Notes: a model not told the origin generated them from the sequence alone. DNA of 64,000 nucleotides from RGIG1995 sp045587445 (GCA_045587445.1 JAZNCH010000069.1:1-64000); one strand, 5' to 3'. Counted from the stretch's first letter, positions 6,676 to 15,359 are shown. Translations and numbers: made by a program.

Positions 6676-8964
6676 ATGCAACAGATGACAGGTCTTGACT
6701 ACAAGATCAGAGAAATGGCGGGGCGTATAAAGGAGCTTCGCGAACTTGAGGCGTTAAGCCCCGAAGATATGGCGCAAAAGACCGGCGTTACGGTTGAGGA
6801 ATACTTGCTTTGTGAAAAGGGAGAAAGCGACTTAAACTTTGCATTTATTTACAGATGCGCACTTGCTTTGAACGTAAACGTAACCGATATTATCGAAGGT
6901 TATTCGCCGAGACTTAAGTCTTATACTGTAACGAGAGCGGGAACGGGACAAAAGGTATCTCAGGCGCACGGTATGACGTATTTTAATATGGCGTATTCGT
7001 TTACGAACCGTATAGCAGAGCCTTTGTTTGTTAAGAGCGTATATGACGAAGAGGCACAGTCGAGGGATATTGAGCTGACGAGCCACGAGGGGCAGGAATG
7101 TGATATTATTATCGAAGGAAATCTGCTTGTTCAGATAGGTGAACACAGAGAGATACTTGGCCCCGGAGACAGTATTTATTTTAACAGTAATACTCCTCAC
7201 GGTATGATTGCGGTTAACGGCAAGGACTGCTCGTTTTATGCTATAGTTCTTAATCCGACGGGTGAGCCAATACCTGAACTTACACCGTCAAAACTTATAA
7301 AGAGCAATACTGTAGTTGAAAAAGATACCAAGGACAGAATATATAAGAAGTTTATTGACGTTACCGAAAACGAAAAGGGAACGCCTACTTCAATAAATTT
7401 CAAGAATACCGATAGATTTAATTTTGCGTTTGACCTTGTTGATGAGCTGGCGGCGAAAGATCCCGACAAGCTTGCGATGCTCCACATATCCAAGGATATG
7501 ACGGAGAGAAGATTTACTTTCAAGGATATGAAACGTGCATCGGCTCAGTGTGCAAACTACTTTAAGTCGCTCGGAATTAAAAAAGGCGACAGAGTAATGC
7601 TCGTTTTGAAGAGACATTATCAGTTCTGGTTTGCGATGCTCGGCTTAAATAAGCTTGGAGCCATAGCTATTCCTGCAACAAATCAGCTTGTTGAGCACGA
7701 TTTTGAATACAGATTTAACTCTGCAGGCGTTTGCGGTGTAATATGTACTGCAGACGGAGATACTGCTAATCAGATTGAAATGGCGGCAGAAAAGAGCCCG
7801 ACACTCAAGCATAAGATTATTGTAAACGGCGAACGTGAGGGCTGGAGAACTTTTGACGAGGAATATACTCTTTACAGTTCTCACTTTGACAGAAAAGAGG
7901 ATTCACCTTGCGGCGACGACTTAATGCTTATGTTCTTTACATCGGGAACGTCTGGGTATCCGAAGATTGCCGCACATAACTATAAATATGCTTTGGGTCA
8001 TTTCCATACAGCAAAGTATTGGCACAACGTTGACCCCGAGGGATTGCATTTTACCATATCCGATACCGGTTGGGCAAAATCCATGTGGGGTAAACTGTAT
8101 GGTCAGTGGCTTTGCGAGGCGGCGACGTTTGTTTATGACTTTGACAGATTTAACGCGGCTGAAATATTGCCTATGTTTGCAAAGCACAAGATAACGACGT
8201 TCTGCGCTCCCCCCACAATGCTTCGTATGCTTATCAAAGAAGATATTTCAAAATACGATTTTTCATCTGTAAAGCATATGACGACTGCGGGCGAGGCATT
8301 GAATCCCGAGGTTTACAAGCAGTTTGAAAAGGCAACCGGACTTCAGATAATCGAAGGTTTCGGTCAGTCCGAAAGCACTATGATTATAGGTAATATGGTA
8401 GGCGCACCGCATAAGATTGGTTCTATGGGACGCGCGACACCCGTATATGACGTTGATATAGTAGATGCAGACGGAAATACAGTTCCCGTCGGTGAAACGG
8501 GCGAAATTGTCGTTAACGTTAAAAACGGAGCGCCCTGCGGTTTGTTTACAGGATATTACAACGATCCCGAAAAGACAAAGGAAGTATGGCACGACGGCTT
8601 CTATCATACGGGTGACGTTGCGTGGAAGGACGAAGATGGCTTCTTCTGGTATGTGGGCAGAGTTGACGACGTTATCAAGTCTTCGGGCTACCGCATAGGT
8701 CCGTTCGAGATAGAAAGCGTTATTATGGAATTGCCTTACGTTCTTGAGTGCGGTGTATCAGCAGCACCCGACGAGGTAAGAGGTCAGGTTGTTAAGGCAA
8801 GTATCGTTCTTGTAAAGGGAACAGAGCCTTCAGATGAACTCAAGAGACAGATTCAGAAGTACGTAAAAGAAAAGACCGCACCATATAAGTACCCAAGAAT
8901 AGTTGAATTTAAGGACGAGTTACCCAAGACGGTAAGCGGAAAGATACAAAGAAACAAACTGTGA
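6676..8964 (+). CDS. XRE HTH-cupin-acyl-CoA synthetase fusion (Val T-box controlled)
   Basis: A 762-residue paralogue of the protein at 3999, with the same order of domains: XRE HTH (about 15-70), cupin (about 110-195), AMP-forming acyl-CoA synthetase (about 250-762). Motifs are FFTSGTSGYPK, GFGQSES, GYRIGPFEIE and PKTVSGKIQR. The synthetase halves are nearly identical over long stretches, while the HTH-cupin halves differ more, as expected if substrate chemistry is similar but regulation differs. The ATG at 6676 is chosen because CGGAG lies upstream and because the earlier in-frame codons fall inside the T-box. It is the first gene of an operon with VOR, so isobutyrate to isobutyryl-CoA is the favoured reaction (inference). 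Confidence 0.88.
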   Translation: MQQMTGLDYKIREMAGRIKELRELEALSPEDMAQKTGVTVEEYLLCEKGESDLNFAFIYRCALALNVNVTDIIEGYSPRLKSYTVTRAGTGQKVSQAHGMTYFNMAYSFTNRIAEPLFVKSVYDEEAQSRDIELTSHEGQECDIIIEGNLLVQIGEHREILGPGDSIYFNSNTPHGMIAVNGKDCSFYAIVLNPTGEPIPELTPSKLIKSNTVVEKDTKDRIYKKFIDVTENEKGTPTSINFKNTDRFNFAFDLVDELAAKDPDKLAMLHISKDMTERRFTFKDMKRASAQCANYFKSLGIKKGDRVMLVLKRHYQFWFAMLGLNKLGAIAIPATNQLVEHDFEYRFNSAGVCGVICTADGDTANQIEMAAEKSPTLKHKIIVNGEREGWRTFDEEYTLYSSHFDRKEDSPCGDDLMLMFFTSGTSGYPKIAAHNYKYALGHFHTAKYWHNVDPEGLHFTISDTGWAKSMWGKLYGQWLCEAATFVYDFDRFNAAEILPMFAKHKITTFCAPPTMLRMLIKEDISKYDFSSVKHMTTAGEALNPEVYKQFEKATGLQIIEGFGQSESTMIIGNMVGAPHKIGSMGRATPVYDVDIVDADGNTVPVGETGEIVVNVKNGAPCGLFTGYYNDPEKTKEVWHDGFYHTGDVAWKDEDGFFWYVGRVDDVIKSSGYRIGPFEIESVIMELPYVLECGVSAAPDEVRGQVVKASIVLVKGTEPSDELKRQIQKYVKEKTAPYKYPRIVEFKDELPKTVSGKIQRNKL

Positions 8965-8976
8965 GGTGGATTTGGA

Positions 8977-9780
8977 GTGTCAAATAAATTAAAAGTATCT
9001 TGTATCCAAATGGATATGGCTTTTGGCTCAAGCAGTGAAAACTTTGTAAAGGCAGAAGAGCTTATACGAAATGCCGCAAAGGACAATCCCGACGTTATTG
9101 TGTTGCCGGAGACGTGGAATACAGGCTTTTTTCCCGAAGAGTCGATAAAGGATTATTGCGACAAGGACGGAGAGAAGACGAAGAGGGTTATCGGCGGACT
9201 TGCAAAGGAATTGAACGTTAATATTGTTGCGGGAAGCGTGGCAAACGTTAAGAATGATGAAATGCATAACACCTCTTACGTGTTTGACAGAGAGGGCAAC
9301 TGTATTGCCGAATATGACAAGACACATCTTTTCTCACCAATGAAAGAGGATAAGCATTTTGCAAAGGGAAACCGTATTTGCAAATTTACCCTTGACGGAA
9401 AGAGTTGCGGTGTTATAATATGTTATGATATAAGATTTCCCGAGTTTGTCAGAACGATGACCGTAACGGGTCTCGACTGCTTGTTTGTGGTTACCCAGTG
9501 GCCGCATGTCAGAATAGCGCACTTGAATGCGCTTGCAAAAGCAAGGGCGATTGAAAATCAGATGTTCGTTTGTTGCTGTAATAGCTGCGGCAAGGCGGGT
9601 AGAAACGTATTTTCGGGTTGTTCTCGTATATTTGACCCTTGGGGCGAAGAGATTGCGGCGACGGGCGAAACCGAGGATATTATATCGGCAGAGCTTGATT
9701 TCGGTGTTATCGAAAACATAAGAAGCACGATAAATGTGTTTGCCGACAGACGTCCCGAGCTTTATGACGTAAAAAAATAA
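8977..9780 (+). CDS. Nitrilase-superfamily carbon-nitrogen hydrolase (omega-amidase-like)
   Basis: A 267-residue cytosolic amidase of the C-N hydrolase superfamily. The Glu-Lys-Cys triad is visible: Glu in VLPETWNTGF near residue 45, Lys in AEYDKTHLFSP near 113, Cys in VIICYDIRFPE near 148. It starts at GTG (8977) with GAGGTGG upstream, 12 bases after the synthetase gene. The closest functional type I recognise is YafV/Nit2-like omega-amidase, which hydrolyses 2-oxo acid amides such as 2-oxoglutaramate. In this operon it could act on an amide of the 2-oxo or branched acid, or support a glutamine-driven transamination. The link to the pathway is inferred from position only. Confidence 0.8.
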   Translation: MSNKLKVSCIQMDMAFGSSSENFVKAEELIRNAAKDNPDVIVLPETWNTGFFPEESIKDYCDKDGEKTKRVIGGLAKELNVNIVAGSVANVKNDEMHNTSYVFDREGNCIAEYDKTHLFSPMKEDKHFAKGNRICKFTLDGKSCGVIICYDIRFPEFVRTMTVTGLDCLFVVTQWPHVRIAHLNALAKARAIENQMFVCCCNSCGKAGRNVFSGCSRIFDPWGEEIAATGETEDIISAELDFGVIENIRSTINVFADRRPELYDVKK

Positions 9781-9815
9781 TTCATACGGAAAGGAGCATT
9801 AAAAGATAATAAAAA

Positions 9816-10478
9816 ATGAAAAGAGTAACGATTTTTTCGGGACATTACGGAAGCGGAAAGACCAATCTTGCCGTAAACTATGCTTTAATGCTTCGCGAGA
9901 TGGATTACGAGGTAAGCATAGCCGACCTTGATATAGTAAATCCGTACTTTCGTACCAAGGACAGCGAGGAGTTATTTTTAAAGAATAATATAGAGCTTGT
10001 GTCTCTGCCGTTTGCAAATACAAGCGTTGATTTGCCAAGTCTTCCGTCAGCGGCTTACGGTCTGTTTGACAGAAAAGACAGACAGGTTATAATTGACCTT
10101 GGAGGCGACGACAGAGGAGCGTTGGCTCTCGGGCGTTTTGTGCCGAGACTCAAAGAAGATAACGACTATGAGATGATTTTTACGGTAAACTTTTATAGAC
10201 CGCTTACTACGACGGTTGAAGAAGCGTATGAGGTTTTTAAAGAAATTGAATACGCAGCGAAGCTGAAGTTTACGAAAATAGTAAACAACTCAAATCTTGG
10301 TGAAGAAACGACAGCAGATGACGTTATAAGAACGGTTGAATTGACTGAACGGTTGGCGAAGCTGACAAATACTGAAGTAATGTATACGGCGGTTAAAGAG
10401 TCGATTGCCGATGAAGTATCAAAGGTTATTGGAAAGAATAAGGTTTTTCGTCTGAAATTGCAGGAAAAACTGTTTTAA
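9816..10478 (+). CDS. P-loop ATPase of the ParA/MinD type in the VOR operon
   Basis: A 220-residue protein with Walker A GHYGSGKT at residues 9-16, a switch-like ADLDIVNPYFR near 37 and a Walker B-like VIIDLGGDD near 92, so a SIMIBI-class nucleotide-binding fold. It lies between the amidase and the ferredoxin gene with 35-base gaps, each with a ribosome binding site. Proteins of this fold include Fe-S scaffold ATPases and partition ATPases. Its place next to an Fe-S oxidoreductase suggests cluster loading or enzyme activation, but no cysteine cluster-binding pair is obvious. The function is unproven. Confidence 0.75.
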   Translation: MKRVTIFSGHYGSGKTNLAVNYALMLREMDYEVSIADLDIVNPYFRTKDSEELFLKNNIELVSLPFANTSVDLPSLPSAAYGLFDRKDRQVIIDLGGDDRGALALGRFVPRLKEDNDYEMIFTVNFYRPLTTTVEEAYEVFKEIEYAAKLKFTKIVNNSNLGEETTADDVIRTVELTERLAKLTNTEVMYTAVKESIADEVSKVIGKNKVFRLKLQEKLF

Positions 10479-10512
10479 TAAAAATAATAATATTCAGATA
10501 GGAGCAATCTAT

Positions 10513-10719
10513 ATGAAAAAAGTTAGCTTTGCGACGGATCTTTGCAAGGGTTGCGGACTTTGTGTTGACGTATGCCCCAAGAAGATTATAGTACTTGCAA
10601 AAGACAAGATTAACAAAAAGGGACATTCTCCCGCCGAGATAACGGATCAGGAAAAGTGCATAGGCTGTGCATTCTGTGCGACCATGTGCCCCGACTGCGT
10701 TATAACGGTTGAAAAGTGA
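10513..10719 (+). CDS. vorD: 2x[4Fe-4S] ferredoxin subunit of 2-oxoacid oxidoreductase
   Basis: A 68-residue protein with two cluster motifs, CKGCGLCVDVCP near residue 14 and CIGCAFCATMCP near 48. It is the delta (ferredoxin-like) subunit of a four-subunit 2-oxoacid:ferredoxin oxidoreductase and passes electrons between the catalytic TPP subunit and soluble ferredoxin. The ATG follows AGGAGC. The stop lies about 10 bases before the GTG start of the alpha subunit, and the ribosome binding site of the latter overlaps this gene's end, implying coupled translation. Confidence 0.88.
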   Translation: MKKVSFATDLCKGCGLCVDVCPKKIIVLAKDKINKKGHSPAEITDQEKCIGCAFCATMCPDCVITVEK

Positions 10720-10729
10720 GGTGGATTTT

Positions 10730-11791
10730 GTGGCAGATAAGGTTTTGATGAAAGGTAACGAAGCAATAGCTGAAGCGGCAATTAAGGCAGGCTGCCGTCA
10801 TTACTTCGGTTATCCTATAACACCCCAGACAGAAATTGCGGCTTATATGGCAAAGAGAATGCCCAAGATAGGCGGCGTGTTTCTTCAGGCAGAAAGTGAA
10901 ATTTCCGCAATTAATATGGTATACGGCGTTGCAGGCACAGGTATGCGTGTTATGACGTCATCTTCCAGCCCGGGTGTATCCCTTAAACAAGAGGGTATTT
11001 CCTACATAGCAGGTGCAGACCTGCCCGCACTTATAGTAAACGTACAGAGAGGCGGCCCCGGTCTCGGCGGTATTCAGCCTTCACAGTCAGACTATTTTCA
11101 GGCAACAAAGGGCGGCGGTCATGGCGACTACCATTTGATAGTACTTGCTCCCGCATCCGTTCAGGAAATGGCTGATATGACTATTCTTTCTTTTGACCTT
11201 GCAGAAAAATACCGTGTTCCCGCAATGCTTCTTGCAGACGGAACTATGGGTCAGATGATGGAACCGGTTGAATTGCCGGAGGTAGATTATAAGCCTACCG
11301 AAAAGGATTGGACGGTTACAGGAACACAGATGAAGAGAAAGCACAATATAGTAAACTCTCTCTATTTGCTCCCCGAAGAACTTGAAAAGACAAATATTGA
11401 AAGATTTGAAAGATATAAGACTATCGAAGAAAACGAAGCAAGATATGAATCCTTTATGATGGAAGATGCAGAATATTGCGTAGTTGCATTCGGTATAGCT
11501 TCCCGTGTTTCAAAGAACGCAGTAATTGCGGCAAGAAATATGGGTATTAAGGTTGGTATGATAAGACCTATAACCCTTTGGCCGTTCCCCAAGAAGCCTT
11601 TGGCAGAAGCGGCAGAAAAGGTAAAGGGATTCCTTAGCGTTGAATTGTCTATGGGTCAGATGATTGAAGACGTAAAACTTGCGACAGAGTGCAAGAGACC
11701 CGTTGAGCTTTGCAACCGTGTCGGCGGTATGATTCCTACTCCCGAGCAGGTTCTCGAAGCTATAAAGAAAATGGCAGGAGGCGAAAGATAA
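10730..11791 (+). CDS. vorB: 2-oxoacid (3-methyl-2-oxobutanoate) ferredoxin oxidoreductase alpha subunit
   Basis: A 353-residue VorB/KorA-family subunit. An upstream TTG is possible, but GTG at 10730 is preferred because GAGGTGG lies 5 bases before it. The N-terminal pyrimidine-binding domain shows GYPITPQTEIA, EISAINMVYG and SSSSPGVSLKQEG. Glycine-rich GGPGLGGIQPSQSDY follows, and the C-terminal transketolase-like domain has AFGIASRV and IRPITLWPFP. The enzyme interconverts a 2-oxoacid plus CoA with an acyl-CoA, CO2 and reduced ferredoxin. Sequence alone does not separate VOR from 2-oxoglutarate KOR firmly. The Val T-box and acyl-CoA synthetase in the same operon favour branched-chain substrates. 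Confidence 0.85.
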   Translation: MADKVLMKGNEAIAEAAIKAGCRHYFGYPITPQTEIAAYMAKRMPKIGGVFLQAESEISAINMVYGVAGTGMRVMTSSSSPGVSLKQEGISYIAGADLPALIVNVQRGGPGLGGIQPSQSDYFQATKGGGHGDYHLIVLAPASVQEMADMTILSFDLAEKYRVPAMLLADGTMGQMMEPVELPEVDYKPTEKDWTVTGTQMKRKHNIVNSLYLLPEELEKTNIERFERYKTIEENEARYESFMMEDAEYCVVAFGIASRVSKNAVIAARNMGIKVGMIRPITLWPFPKKPLAEAAEKVKGFLSVELSMGQMIEDVKLATECKRPVELCNRVGGMIPTPEQVLEAIKKMAGGER

Positions 11792-12543
11792 TGGTAGTAT
11801 TTGAAAAGCCCAAAAGCTTGACGGATGCCGAGCTTCACTATTGCCCCGGTTGCACACACGGTATTATTCACCGCCTTGTTGCTCAGGCTATAGATGATCT
11901 TGGTATAGAAGGAAAGACCGTAGGTGTAGCACCCGTTGGTTGTGCAGTTATGGCATATAACTATTTTGCTTGTGATATGGTAGAGGCAGCACACGGACGT
12001 GCTCCCGCTGTTGCGACCGGTTTAAAGAGAGCGATGCCTGAAAACGTTATTTTCACATATCAGGGAGACGGCGATTTGGCTTCAATCGGTATGGCAGAGA
12101 CTGTACACGCAGCGACAAGAAATGAAAATATTACCGTAATTTTCGTAAATAATGCGATATATGGTATGACGGGCGGACAGATGGCTCCTACCTCTCTTCC
12201 CGGTCAGGTAACACAGACTTCTCCTTACGGCAGAGACGTTTCGACAGCAGGTTATCCTGTAAAGGTAAGCGAAATGCTTTCTACTCTTGACGGTCCCGAA
12301 TTTATTGCAAGAGTTGCGGTAAATAACGTTAAGAACGTAAAGGAAGCACAGAAAGTTATTAAGAAGGCATTTGAAAATCAGATAAACAAAAAAGGATTTT
12401 CGCTTGTTGAGGTTGTATCATCTTGTCCTACAAACTGGGGTATGACACCTGTTGACGCACTCAAGTGGGTTGACGAAAAGATGATTCCTTATTATCCTCT
12501 CGGCGTATATAAGGACAGAAGCGCAACAAAGGAGGCTGAATAA
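11791..12543 (+). CDS. vorA: 2-oxoacid ferredoxin oxidoreductase beta (TPP) subunit
   Basis: A 250-residue TPP-binding subunit. The ATG overlaps the previous stop (TAATG) with GGAGG 10 bases upstream, so translation is coupled. Upstream in-frame codons belong to the alpha gene. Features are HYCPGCTHG near residue 17 (Cys ligands for the proximal cluster), YQGDGDLASIGMAE near 90 and FVNNAIYGMTGGQ near 117 (the GDG...NN thiamine diphosphate and Mg motif), followed by SPYGRDVST. This is the catalytic subunit where the 2-oxoacid is decarboxylated or, in reverse, the acyl-CoA is carboxylated. Confidence 0.88.
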   Translation: MVVFEKPKSLTDAELHYCPGCTHGIIHRLVAQAIDDLGIEGKTVGVAPVGCAVMAYNYFACDMVEAAHGRAPAVATGLKRAMPENVIFTYQGDGDLASIGMAETVHAATRNENITVIFVNNAIYGMTGGQMAPTSLPGQVTQTSPYGRDVSTAGYPVKVSEMLSTLDGPEFIARVAVNNVKNVKEAQKVIKKAFENQINKKGFSLVEVVSSCPTNWGMTPVDALKWVDEKMIPYYPLGVYKDRSATKEAE

Positions 12544-12545
12544 TT

Positions 12546-13079
12546 ATGACAACAAATACACTTATAGCAGGATTTGGCGGTCAGGGCGTTCTTTTTGCGG
12601 GTAAGTTTATGGCATACAAGGGAATGCTTGAGGGTAAAGAGATAAGTTGGTTGCCTTCATACGGCCCCGAAATGAGAGGCGGTACTGCAAACTGTAGCGT
12701 AATACTCAGCGACGAACCGATTGGTTCTCCCATTGTATCGAATCCCGACGTTCTTATTGCTATGAACCTTCCCTCACTTGATAAGTATGAGAATACGGTT
12801 GTACCGGGTGGTATGATTTTTGTTGATTCGACCCTCATCGAAAGAAGGGTTGAGAGAACAGACGTCAAGGTGTTCTACATACCGACGACAAAACTTGCTC
12901 AGGAGATAGGTGCTCCTACGTTGGCAAATATGATAATGATGGGTAAGTTTATAAAAGAAGCCGGAGCCGTAACACACGACAATATGGAAGCCGCTTTGAA
13001 GAAAGTAGTTTCAGCCAAAAGAGCAGATATGCTTGAGATTAACCTTAAGGCAATTGATACAGGCTACAATTTTGAATAA
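12546..13079 (+). CDS. vorC: 2-oxoacid ferredoxin oxidoreductase gamma subunit
   Basis: A 177-residue gamma-domain subunit starting 2 bases after the beta subunit. Diagnostic features are AGFGGQGVLFAGK at residues 8-20 and LPSYGPEMRGGTANCSV near 38-54. This domain contacts CoA and completes the catalytic complex. It is the last gene of the Val T-box operon and is followed at once by an intrinsic terminator. Confidence 0.87.
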   Translation: MTTNTLIAGFGGQGVLFAGKFMAYKGMLEGKEISWLPSYGPEMRGGTANCSVILSDEPIGSPIVSNPDVLIAMNLPSLDKYENTVVPGGMIFVDSTLIERRVERTDVKVFYIPTTKLAQEIGAPTLANMIMMGKFIKEAGAVTHDNMEAALKKVVSAKRADMLEINLKAIDTGYNFE

Positions 13080-13083
13080 AGAT

Positions 13084-13121
13084 AAAGAAAAAGTACGGGT
13101 TTCTCCCGTGCTTTTTCTTTA
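13084..13121 (+). terminator. Terminator of the Val/VOR operon
   Basis: A 16-bp near-perfect stem (AAAGAAAAAGTACGGG / CCCGTGCTTTTTCTTT) with a tiny loop, ending in a T-rich run directly after the VOR gamma gene. Confidence 0.85.
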
Positions 13122-13135
13122 TTCGACACAATATA

Positions 13136-13164
13136 TTGACAAAATGTTAATAAAGTGTTATGAT
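13136..13164 (+). promoter_or_regulatory. Promoter of the DUF4282 gene
   Basis: TTGACA (13136-13141), a 17-base spacer and TATGAT (13159-13164). Confidence 0.8.
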
Positions 13165-13199
13165 TAATATATAAATATATAAATAGGAGGGTTTATATT

Positions 13200-13757
13200 A
13201 TGCCACCAGGAATACAAAGTGCAATGATACTAATGTCTTTAGGAGCTATAGCATCACTAATTGTAACTATAGTTTTGTGTTTGACTGTAGTACCGGACAA
13301 AAAGCGTGATTCTCTCAAGGGATTTGGAAGATTTTTGAACGATTTGTTTAACTTCAGAGGCTTGTTGATTGAAGCTATTGTAAAGACGCTTTACGTTTTG
13401 ATAACGGTAACTTTTGTTGTGGGCGGCTTCTTTATGCTCTTTATAGTTAACACACAGGAGAACTTTTTCACCGGCGAAACATCAACTGTATGGTACGGCT
13501 GGGTAGGTCTTATTGCAATGATAGTAGGACCTATTGCTACACGTCTTGTATTTGAAGGAATGATGCTCTTTATTCTTTTGGTTAAGAACACTATTCAAAT
13601 AAATAACAAACTGAAAGACCAATACAGAACTGACGAATGTCCCAAGAAAGATAAGAAGGCTCAAAAACAGGCACCTATCGCTCAGGTTCCCACAGCTCCC
13701 GCACAGCCAACACAGCCTACACAGGCGGAACAAGCTCCGACTGACCCGCAAGTATAA
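13200..13757 (+). CDS. DUF4282-like membrane protein with Pro/Gln tail
   Basis: A 185-residue membrane protein. There are hydrophobic segments at about 10-30 and two in the middle (about 62-85, 98-125). The surrounding pattern (FLNDLFNFRGLLIEAIVKTLYV ... GPIATRLVFEGMMLFILLVKN) is that of the DUF4282 family. Residues 145-185 form a charged then Pro/Gln/Ala-rich tail with repeated AQPTQPTQ units, probably disordered and cytosolic. The ATG follows AGGAGG. The gene has its own promoter and a terminator right after its end. The family's function is unknown. Confidence 0.65.
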   Translation: MPPGIQSAMILMSLGAIASLIVTIVLCLTVVPDKKRDSLKGFGRFLNDLFNFRGLLIEAIVKTLYVLITVTFVVGGFFMLFIVNTQENFFTGETSTVWYGWVGLIAMIVGPIATRLVFEGMMLFILLVKNTIQINNKLKDQYRTDECPKKDKKAQKQAPIAQVPTAPAQPTQPTQAEQAPTDPQV

Positions 13758-13772
13758 ATTAGACAAATACAC

Positions 13773-13803
13773 TAAAAGACAGTTTCTTGTAAACTGTCTT
13801 TTT
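13773..13803 (+). terminator. Terminator after the DUF4282 gene
   Basis: A 9-bp stem (AGACAGTTT / AAACTGTCT) with a short loop and a run of six Ts. The next promoter begins 3 bases later. Confidence 0.85.
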
Positions 13804-13805
13804 TG

Positions 13806-13834
13806 TTGACAAAATGCTACAAAAATGATACTAT
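13806..13834 (+). promoter_or_regulatory. Promoter of the large lipoprotein gene
   Basis: TTGACA (13806-13811), a 17-base spacer and TACTAT (13829-13834), immediately downstream of the preceding T-tract. Confidence 0.75.
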
Positions 13835-13865
13835 AAAAATAGGACGGAAAAGGAGGCTTTGTTTT

Positions 13866-15353
13866 ATGAAAAAGTTTTTAACCCTTATAAGTGTAGTATT
13901 ATGTTTTGTACTTATGTTTGCCCTTGTTTCTTGCAAGAATGAACCAGATGACAAAACTAATGAAACCGTAAAAGAAACAGAGAATGAGACGGTTGAAGAA
14001 ACCAAAGTTGAAGAAAAGCCGAAAGAACCTACTTCTGCAAAAGAGGTTTGGGCTCTCGTTGATAAGGCTATGGAAAATGCCGAATCTTATGAAGCCGATA
14101 TGACCGCTTATATGGTTATGTTTATAAATGGCTTTAAAATAGAAAGCAAGGTTTCCGGTTTTGAAATAAGTATAGGTCAAAGGGATGCACTTGATTATTA
14201 CTATTACCGTTTCTTGAAAAATGAAGCTTCGTGTGATGCGATTTCGCTCAATGAAACCTCTACCGAGATTGAGGCATATAACGAGGGAATGACTTTTGTT
14301 TCGAAACTGAGCAGTGAAGCTGAGCAGAATTTTTGCTCAAAAATGACTGTCGATGAATATTTGGAATTTAGGAGCAGTGTTCTCAGCGATGATTTTGACT
14401 TTGCTGATTGTACCAAGAGTGAGTTCTTGAAAAATGAAGACGGTAGTTGGAGTTTATCTTTTTCCGGATATACCAAAAAGGCTGTCAATACTTTTTTGAA
14501 GGACATCGGAGCAGATGAAACTCAATTAGGTTCAGACGTTATAGATATGAAGATTTCTTTAACCGCTAACGGTGAGTATCTTGTAAACGAAATGGTGTTT
14601 GAACTTGTTTTTGACGTAGAAGAAACAGATACCTCAATTCCTGTTTTCAAGGAAGTAATGAAGTATTCAAAATACGGCGAAGCAAAGAAGACTCTTGAGG
14701 GTATTGAGCCGTCTGAATATACTGAAGTTGATGATATTACTGTTCTTGGCAAGGTAACCGATGCAATAAAAGAATTTGCCGGTTTGTCTGAGGGCTCGTT
14801 TGACCTTGATATAACTCAGAACTTAAAGGTTGGAGCTGAATCTAATAAGTACACTGAAAAGGATTATGTGTTTTTTGGTAAGATTAACGGTGGCTTTGTT
14901 TATACCTTGGATTCTATGATAAATGGCGTAACGGCTATGAATATGGATTATAGAAACGGAGTTCAGAAGATTACGCAAGGCACTGATACCGAAACCTATA
15001 ATTTATCCGAGTCTGAAGCAAAAGAAATAGTTTATCGGCTTATTAATACTGCAGCTTATGATGAATCTTCCGTAACCGATATTGAAAAACTAAGCGAAGG
15101 CGTTTATAAGTTTACTGTAGATGCACCCGACCTTTCCGCTTATGAAGAGTCGTTAGCTCCTATGGGGATAGTTTGCAAATCCGGAAAACAGAGCATAGTG
15201 GTTACTTTTGCAGATGATAAGCTTTCAAAAATTGAAAGCGATTTGACTGTATACGGTGAAATGACCGTAGGTAACAAAACTGAAGCTATGGAACTGAATC
15301 AGCTTACTACTGTTACGGTAAAAGCCGTTAACGGTTCAGGCACTAATATGTAA
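13866..15353 (+). CDS. Large predicted lipoprotein, function unknown
   Basis: A 495-residue lipoprotein. The ATG at 13866 is chosen because AAAGGAGG lies 9 bases upstream and because it begins a clean signal peptide (MKKFLTLISVVLCFVLMFALVSC) with the lipobox Cys near residue 23. Residues 25-55 are an acidic Glu/Thr/Lys linker (NETVKETENETVEETK). The rest is two similar-looking beta-rich halves with alternating VSGFEIS / DLDITQNLK patterns, loosely like the LolA/DUF6612 type of surface lipoproteins that bind hydrophobic ligands. I do not assign a domain firmly. It is monocistronic, between its own promoter and a hairpin. Confidence 0.72.
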   Translation: MKKFLTLISVVLCFVLMFALVSCKNEPDDKTNETVKETENETVEETKVEEKPKEPTSAKEVWALVDKAMENAESYEADMTAYMVMFINGFKIESKVSGFEISIGQRDALDYYYYRFLKNEASCDAISLNETSTEIEAYNEGMTFVSKLSSEAEQNFCSKMTVDEYLEFRSSVLSDDFDFADCTKSEFLKNEDGSWSLSFSGYTKKAVNTFLKDIGADETQLGSDVIDMKISLTANGEYLVNEMVFELVFDVEETDTSIPVFKEVMKYSKYGEAKKTLEGIEPSEYTEVDDITVLGKVTDAIKEFAGLSEGSFDLDITQNLKVGAESNKYTEKDYVFFGKINGGFVYTLDSMINGVTAMNMDYRNGVQKITQGTDTETYNLSESEAKEIVYRLINTAAYDESSVTDIEKLSEGVYKFTVDAPDLSAYEESLAPMGIVCKSGKQSIVVTFADDKLSKIESDLTVYGEMTVGNKTEAMELNQLTTVTVKAVNGSGTNM

Positions 15354-15359
15354 AACGAG

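Noticed and set aside
10730..13079. Assignment of the oxidoreductase as 2-oxoglutarate (KOR) enzyme
   Set aside because: Subunit composition fits both; the Val T-box and the acyl-CoA synthetase in the operon favour branched-chain substrates, so KOR is kept only as an alternative.
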